DNA of 64,000 bases. It comes from Sequoia sempervirens. Its lineage: Eukaryota; Streptophyta; Pinopsida; Cupressales; Cupressaceae. Where the stretch lies: NCBI GenBank assembly GCA_007258455.2, contig VDFB02321283.1:1-64000 (forward strand), given 5' to 3'. The position numbers and the translations under genes are program-made. The notes under the pieces were generated by a model, which was not told the origin of the DNA, did not search any database, and saw only the letters and a list, made by a program, of their open reading frames with translations. Positions 58,821 through 64,000 of this stretch are shown here, piece by piece; positions within the stretch are counted from its first letter, which is position 1, and each line of letters opens with the position of its first letter.

Positions 58821-60909
58821 TGCCTCACGTGTTACTGTACTCCTATGATACCTTTTTGTGCATGTGGTTGTTTCTATTCGGATGCTACTTATAATTGATG
58901 CATACTCGTGATTACGTTGGTGATTGTTTCATCTATTTGACTTATGTGTTTTGCTTGGATGCACATGATACTGCTTTACGATGTTAATGATATAATAATG
59001 CATGATGTACGTCTTTACCTAATTATGTGATATTGTGTGGTTATGTAAATGGTTTAATGCTCGCTTCAGGATATTATGATGATGTGTTATTGTTGAGAGT
59101 CGGTGAGAGGGATGGTGTTGCATCACTCATCCATGAGCGCCCTGCTACACTGTAATTCTCTCTCACGGTGTGTATGGCATTGAATATATATGTTGTTTTG
59201 ACACTTGGTTTTATGCAGGTCTGCAGGTACCAGGCACTGACTCCACCTGCACCATTGGGTTAGAGCATGCCCAACATACCCAATGGATATGATGTGGTTT
59301 AGGGATTTGACAAGAACGTACCCCTCTCCATGTCCGTCGTCCCATCGTCAGTTGATGATGTCGTCCATCAGTTCACGTTTTGTTTGGTATCATCTTATCT
59401 TACGTCATTATTTTTAAGTGGCAATTTTAATGTGTTAATTATTGGAATTAGATGCGTATTGTTATTGTCAATTAGTTAAATTAATAAAATGATGGGTAGT
59501 ATTACGATTGAAATTAAACATTACACATAATTATTAATGTGTGTTGTGAAGGTTTAATTAAATGTTAAATTAGTTTGAAAATTTAAAATTAAGTTTGTAA
59601 AATTAAAAGAATAATATCTTAATTACAGCTTTGTAAATTTTCAATTGGCAATTAAATAATATTGTTTATTTAATTAAATAATATTGTTCATTTAATTAAA
59701 TAATATTATTTATTTATTTGTTATTAAAGATTTATTCAAAAATAAATAATTTTGTTAATAACTGCATTTGGTAAAATTTTATACTAAAAGAATTCTCGAT
59801 TAAATTTATAATGGGATATTATGTTTACCGGACGAAATAATAAAATGGTTGAAGAGTTGTGTTTAATTTAAATTAATTCACTTTAATTTAATAAGGTGAT
59901 TAAATTTATAATGGGATATTATGTTTACCGGACAAAATAATAAAAAGGTTGAAAGGTTGTGTTTAATTTAAATTAATTCACTTTAATTTAATAAGGTGAT
60001 AAATGTTTTCCCAATAAAATGTTAAATGGGGGTAGATTTAAGTTTATTTAATTTTATTTAATGTAACAATGTTTTCGGGTAAAATATTAATTAAGGGTTG
60101 AAATTTTCCTCCCGTGGATGCAACTAAACCATAGTGGAGGTAGGTTTCTATTTTGTTGCAAAAGGATGAGATTTACCTACAGGTGGAAATGGGGAGTAAG
60201 GAAAAGTGCCAGGTGTTGGATATGAAGTTGACACCCATTTCCTTCATTTATCGTGAAAGAACTTTTCCTAAATTGTTTTGGGGAATACGATGAAAAGATA
60301 TACAGGAATTTCATCAAAGTAAAAAGAAAGGGGAAGAAGAAAGATAGGAGAAGAATGTAGAGAAGGCAGTAGGAGTTGGTACTATTGAATCTTCAGTGGA
60401 TATAATGCTAGCTAGACTTGCTTTCAAAAAGGAAATGGCAGAACAAGCGCAAAGTAGAGGGAAAACCCTTTGAAAAGCTCAACATAGTGACTGGAGCTAA
60501 TGTACAGGTAGGTGAGAACCTAAGATTATGTGTAGGATTCTAATTGCAAAATTGTGCTATAACAACTATAATGTTGTACTTCGTTACCACTTGTAAAATA
60601 AACCCATGGAGCTCGAAAGGCAAGTATTTTCATTACAACTTTTGAACTGTAAAAATAAAGGATAATACTTAGAATCCCTTGAAACAAGTGGTGATACTTA
60701 AAATTCTATAAATGCAGGTGTTCTGAAATTTAGTTATTTAAGAGTAACCTTACGGAGACTAGATGTTTTCATAAAACCATCTCGCATTTTTAAACCCATT
60801 ATCAGCCCAAATTTTATCAAGCATTTTGCTTCTGAGGTAGTACGATTTAATGTGTTCCATTGGCTCTGTGCTGGCGCCCTGCCTTTTCTATTTGCGTTGG
60901 TTGGGCAGA
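58821..60909. other. AT-rich region with short tandem repeats, no gene
   Basis: No coding feature is seen. The stretch holds a 25-bp repeat, TTTAATTAAATAATATTGTT-like, about three times (59647-59721), a 100-bp tandem pair (59799-59998), and LTR-like AT-rich sequence up to about 60700. A purine-rich stretch occurs near 60320-60370. Confidence 0.5.
59799..59998. repeat. 100-bp tandem duplication
   Basis: The unit starting ATTAAATTTATAATGGGATA at 59799 restarts exactly 100 bp later at 59899. The copies differ at about five positions. Confidence 0.9.
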
Positions 60910-61039
60910 ATCATTACAATTGCATTACTGCTGAAACATAGCTACTAGGGTTAGGGTTGTTTTGGTTGGATTGCATCATCACAATTGCATTAGTAATGAA
61001 ATATAGCTACCAGGGTTTGAATTCGTGCCACACCCTAGA
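60910..61039. repeat. 65-bp direct repeat, two copies
   Basis: ATCATTACAATTGCATTACT and ATCATCACAATTGCATTAGT begin matching blocks 65 bp apart, each continuing into a CATAGCTACTAGGGTT-like segment. Confidence 0.75.
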
Positions 61040-61216
61040 AATCTCCAAAACCAAATTGGGTCCAGGAAATCTTCTTGCCATGTTGACAGTACTGAGATTT
61101 TATTGATCCCCTTTGGATTGTCTCCCTTCAGTAGCTTGTCCCTACTCCTTCAAAGATTTTGAGAGTTTCCTTACAAATCCATTCTATGCACATTCTGCAA
61201 ATTTTTGCGTCCCATT

Positions 61217-61414
61217 CCTTGAGCCGCCTGATTCTCCTCCATCTACCTCGGCCTTGGGTTTTTGTTTCACTGCCTCATCTTCATCATTGTCGTTAAATGA
61301 GTATGCAACATCAGAGTATACTTTGGAGCTAACCCCAATTGCATTTTCAGGCCCTTTATCCTTAACAACCACAGTGTCAGCAAGGAGCGATGAATAATTC
61401 TGTGTTTTTGGAGT
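61217..61414 (-). pseudogene. SPT16 (pseudogene): SPT16 (FACT complex) fragment
   Basis: SPT16 is the large subunit of FACT, the histone chaperone that loosens nucleosomes for transcription and replication. The minus-strand frame reads TPKTQNYSSLLADTVVVKDK, then GPENAIGVSSKVYSDVAYSF and NDNDEDEAVKQKPKAEVDGG. This matches the plant SPT16 segment where the N-terminal peptidase-like domain ends (NFSLLLADTVVV), followed by the KDVAYSF motif and acidic linker. Only about 66 codons are similar; both flanks diverge. No promoter or further exon is visible, so this is a captured or decayed piece. Confidence 0.75.
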
Positions 61415-61492
61415 TACCAATCTGCAACTGCAAATTCTAAAACCCAAGTGGTAAATTAAAACTCGTTCCAGCCTTCTCAATTTCGTCTACCC

Positions 61493-61780
61493 GTCACAGC
61501 CGCAACACTGGAGCATAGAATGTTGTAGAGATTTAAATAACCTTCCTGATTAGGTTGGCAATCTGTCATGTCTGCAATACTTGAAAATAGAATGTTGTAG
61601 AGGTTTAAATAATAGATTTATTTCCATTGTTAGCCTATCTTTGTTGCGGCGTTTGAACATATTAGGAAGTTTAAGGGTTTAAATAATCTGCTTGATTCAC
61701 TAACAATCTACCGTAGTTGTAGCATTTGAACATAGAAGGGTGTAAAAGTTAAATGACCTTCCTGATTCATTTGGCATCCT
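61493..61780. repeat. Degenerate minisatellite, about 72 bp x 4
   Basis: Four units share the pattern GCAACACTTGAACATAGAAT, GTTGTAGAGGTTTAAATAA and CCTTCCTGATT...GGCAATCT. They start near 61493, 61565, 61640 and 61710 and differ at many positions. The array lies between the SPT16 and PPR fragments. Confidence 0.75.
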
Positions 61781-61912
61781 GTGAAGAGATGCTCTGATGG
61801 GTGCCTGCGGTCTGCTCCAGATCTCCCATGTTGGCAGGGCAGGGAGGATGCTAGCAAAGGTTACAAAATTTGGCCTTACAACTGACGATTGCATTTTCTT
61901 GAAAGTTTCCAA
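61780..61912 (-). pseudogene. PPR protein fragment
   Basis: Pentatricopeptide-repeat proteins bind organelle RNA in plants. The minus strand reads ETFKKMQSSVVRPNFVTFAS then ILPA, the classic second helix and linker of a PPR repeat. After a frameshift it continues as PANMGDLEQTAGTHQSI, matching the next repeat's usual ANMGDLEQAxxIHxxI. Only about one and a half repeats are recognisable, too little to name the gene; upstream sequence is unclear. Confidence 0.75.
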
Positions 61913-62199
61913 TGCCTTTAAATTTATTTCTGTGTGTATCCTTCAATCATTGCATTCCATGAGATCATATTTCTTGAGGGATTCTGTCAACCAAATGTTC
62001 GCGCCTTGTCTGCGGGTTCCCATTTCTTTGAGGCATTCTGCCCAGTCATGTGCCTTAGCTGTGTATCACTTTTGCCAGGTTTTCTCTGCAATTACCGACC
62101 ACCTTCTCCTCCTTCCTTCCCTGTAGCGCTCAGCAGGGTGGCTTTATTATTTCTTTGGCTAGATCAAAATAGTGAGAGAGGCGTTATCTGTTGTGTATG

Positions 62200-64000
62200 A
62201 TAGGTCCTAATTTTGAACAGAAATGAAAACTTTACTCTTCTTTTTTTAATCATCTCCTTCTCCCAGCAATTTCCTCGAATACTTAACTACTACCAAATAA
62301 TATTTAGATTTGTTGAGATAATCAAATTCACGGCAAGCAATTTATTAATAGATATATGATTAGTTATTACATTTTGTTAATATATTCAATTTAATAAATT
62401 AATCATTAATAATATTTTGGATATTAAAAGTGAAATTGGAGTTTATAAATTTATTCCGGTTGTAATAAATGTAATTTAAATATACAAATATATATTTATT
62501 AATATAGGTGTGGATATTCATTTATACTATAAATATTAATTAGATTATTAATACAATAAATTTGATATTGCCTTAGATGAAATGTTTTTAATGGAGGTTC
62601 TTACTTAAGTTGTGCAGTGTGAGTTGTTTGCAAAAATAGAGGATCAATGCATAACCATTAACTATTAATTCTTTTATGAACCCAAAGATAGTTATCAAAC
62701 CAATGCTAAGTGTAGTCAAGATATCATTATTGATTCATGCAAGATAAATGAATATTATAAGTTTATTTTAATAACCCTCATAGATAAAAGATAATCATTA
62801 CTTTTACATGTGGAGGTGACAATGTTAAAATAGATAATTAATAATATACTTATATGTGTATATGTGTACTTGTAGAGTATATTGGATTAAGTGACTAGGA
62901 TAGTGAGTAAATAAAAGTGAGATATATATATATATATATATATGATTTTTTTTTTTAGCGAAAGAAACTTTAGGAACATGTAAGTTATTTTATGTTGCTA
63001 GGTAAGTTTTTAAAGAGTGAGTAAACTACGAGAATAACTCTACCCTTAACTATAAAAGTTGTTTTATAAAGTTAGAGTAAGGGGAATCTGAAAACATCTC
63101 ATCTTGCAAGTAGTATTAGTTCAGTTTATTCAAAGGGAAATTCTTTTTCATATATATATAAAGATACCTATAAGTTGCATGTTAATATTTATATAATTAA
63201 AAGTCTAAGTTGAGCTATTTGAAGTGAGATTTGTGAAAAGATTTGTTTAAATTAAGTAGAATTAGTAAATGGAAAAGTTATTTAAAGTTAATTTTATTTA
63301 CAAATTCCTTATGATTAGATTGTGATTTGTGTATAAATTGTCTATGTTAGATTTGAATTAGATTTATTTAGTTTAAAGTCAACAAAAACAAATGTTAGAT
63401 TTTGATTAAATTTATTTATATGAAGTGAACCATTATACTGCATTTTATTTAAATTTATTATTTTGAAATAACAAATATATATGTTTCATTTTATTGTTAA
63501 TTATTTTGAAGTCAATAAAGGTATAAGTTAGGAGTATTAAATTAAGAGAAATATGAAGGTTTACCTACTGTAGGGTTCATAGTGCTTATTTAATTAAAAG
63601 ATTTTATGGTGGAATTACATTTAATTATAGTTAATTATTTAATTATTCTCTACATTATCTTTAGTAGGATTGGATTGTGTCTACATTTAAGTGAATCGAA
63701 ATTTATAGTTTATCTTGAACATGTAGATGGTTATTTATTTATCTAGATACTCTTTGGATTTGATTATTTATGCATACTAGTGAATCTATGTTGATCATAT
63801 TTTCCTCTTGTTTTATTTCACTATTGAGGTAGCTTTATGTCTAGACATGTTTTGGATAGGTCGGGAACCCGTAATGCTTAAGTTACTCCCTTTTGGATGG
63901 TCATGGGTGGTAGGTTGTTAGGTTTCCAGAGGTGATGGGAAACCCGTTTTGGTGTTGAATTTTCCCATGTTTAAACCTTTGTGTTCCATTGATCGTATTC
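62200..64000. other. AT-rich intergenic DNA with a TA microsatellite
   Basis: No gene or transposon boundary is recognised. A (TA)n run of about 20 bp lies at 62922-62942, followed by a T-run. The last 200 bp are less AT-rich but show no identifiable feature. Confidence 0.5.

Noticed and set aside
61113..62200. Plus-strand frames of 88-109 codons
   Set aside because: They are antisense to the SPT16 and PPR fragments, which match known families on the minus strand.
62922..62942. TA microsatellite as a possible promoter or origin
   Set aside because: A simple (TA)n run in AT-rich intergenic DNA with no adjacent gene; nothing supports a function.
1..64000. tRNA genes, CRISPR arrays and bacterial-type operons
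   Set aside because: None seen: the tRNA-like matches are retrotransposon primer-binding sites, and the repeats are minisatellites or LTRs without spacer structure.

Overview
The window looks like nuclear DNA of a seed plant with a large, repeat-filled genome, most likely a gymnosperm. That taxon call is inference: it rests on AT-rich sequence, the near absence of genes, old nested retrotransposons, and decayed scraps of plant nuclear genes (a CAX-type cation/H+ exchanger, the FACT subunit SPT16, a PPR protein). I see no intact host gene, tRNA, rRNA, CRISPR array or bacterial feature. Almost every open frame is a broken transposon gene or chance.

Layout, left to right. 1-6.97 kb: unassigned AT-rich DNA, an LTR-like stretch with a plus-strand TATA box and three related palindromes, then an apparently perfect 965-bp tandem duplication. 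6.98-11.84 kb: minus-strand Ty1/Copia element whose right LTR has internal sequence on both sides. 13.1-17.34 kb: plus-strand L1-type LINE with ORF1 present twice and ORF2 ending after the endonuclease. 17.36-21.54 kb: plus-strand Ty3/Gypsy LTR, a long minisatellite-bearing leader and gag. 21.67-32.16 kb: an older minus-strand LTR element split inside its gag zinc knuckle by a near-complete 7.5-kb Copia element (24332-31880). 32.2-35.2 kb: another minus-strand LTR edge and a solo LTR with perfect 5-bp target duplications. 35.2-37.97 kb: gene debris including the CAX fragment. 37971-57869: an LTR element with about 5-kb LTRs around a 2.7-kb interior without pol, flanked by ATTAT duplications; its right LTR is split by a second 6.47-kb element carrying a broken reading frame of about 1,220 codons. 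58.28-64 kb: another Gypsy LTR/primer-site junction, AT-rich tandem repeats, and a small cluster of SPT16 and PPR fragments around a minisatellite.

Nothing here forms a functional pathway; the window is a record of sequential insertions. The best candidate for something undescribed is the giant-LTR element, whose orientation signals conflict and whose only long frame lies opposite to the LTR TATA box, together with the unknown long-frame element nested in it. In both, nearly all in-frame stops are TAG, often where Gln would fit, as expected if methylated CAG (CHG) sites decayed by deamination. All comparisons were made by eye, so identities are approximate.
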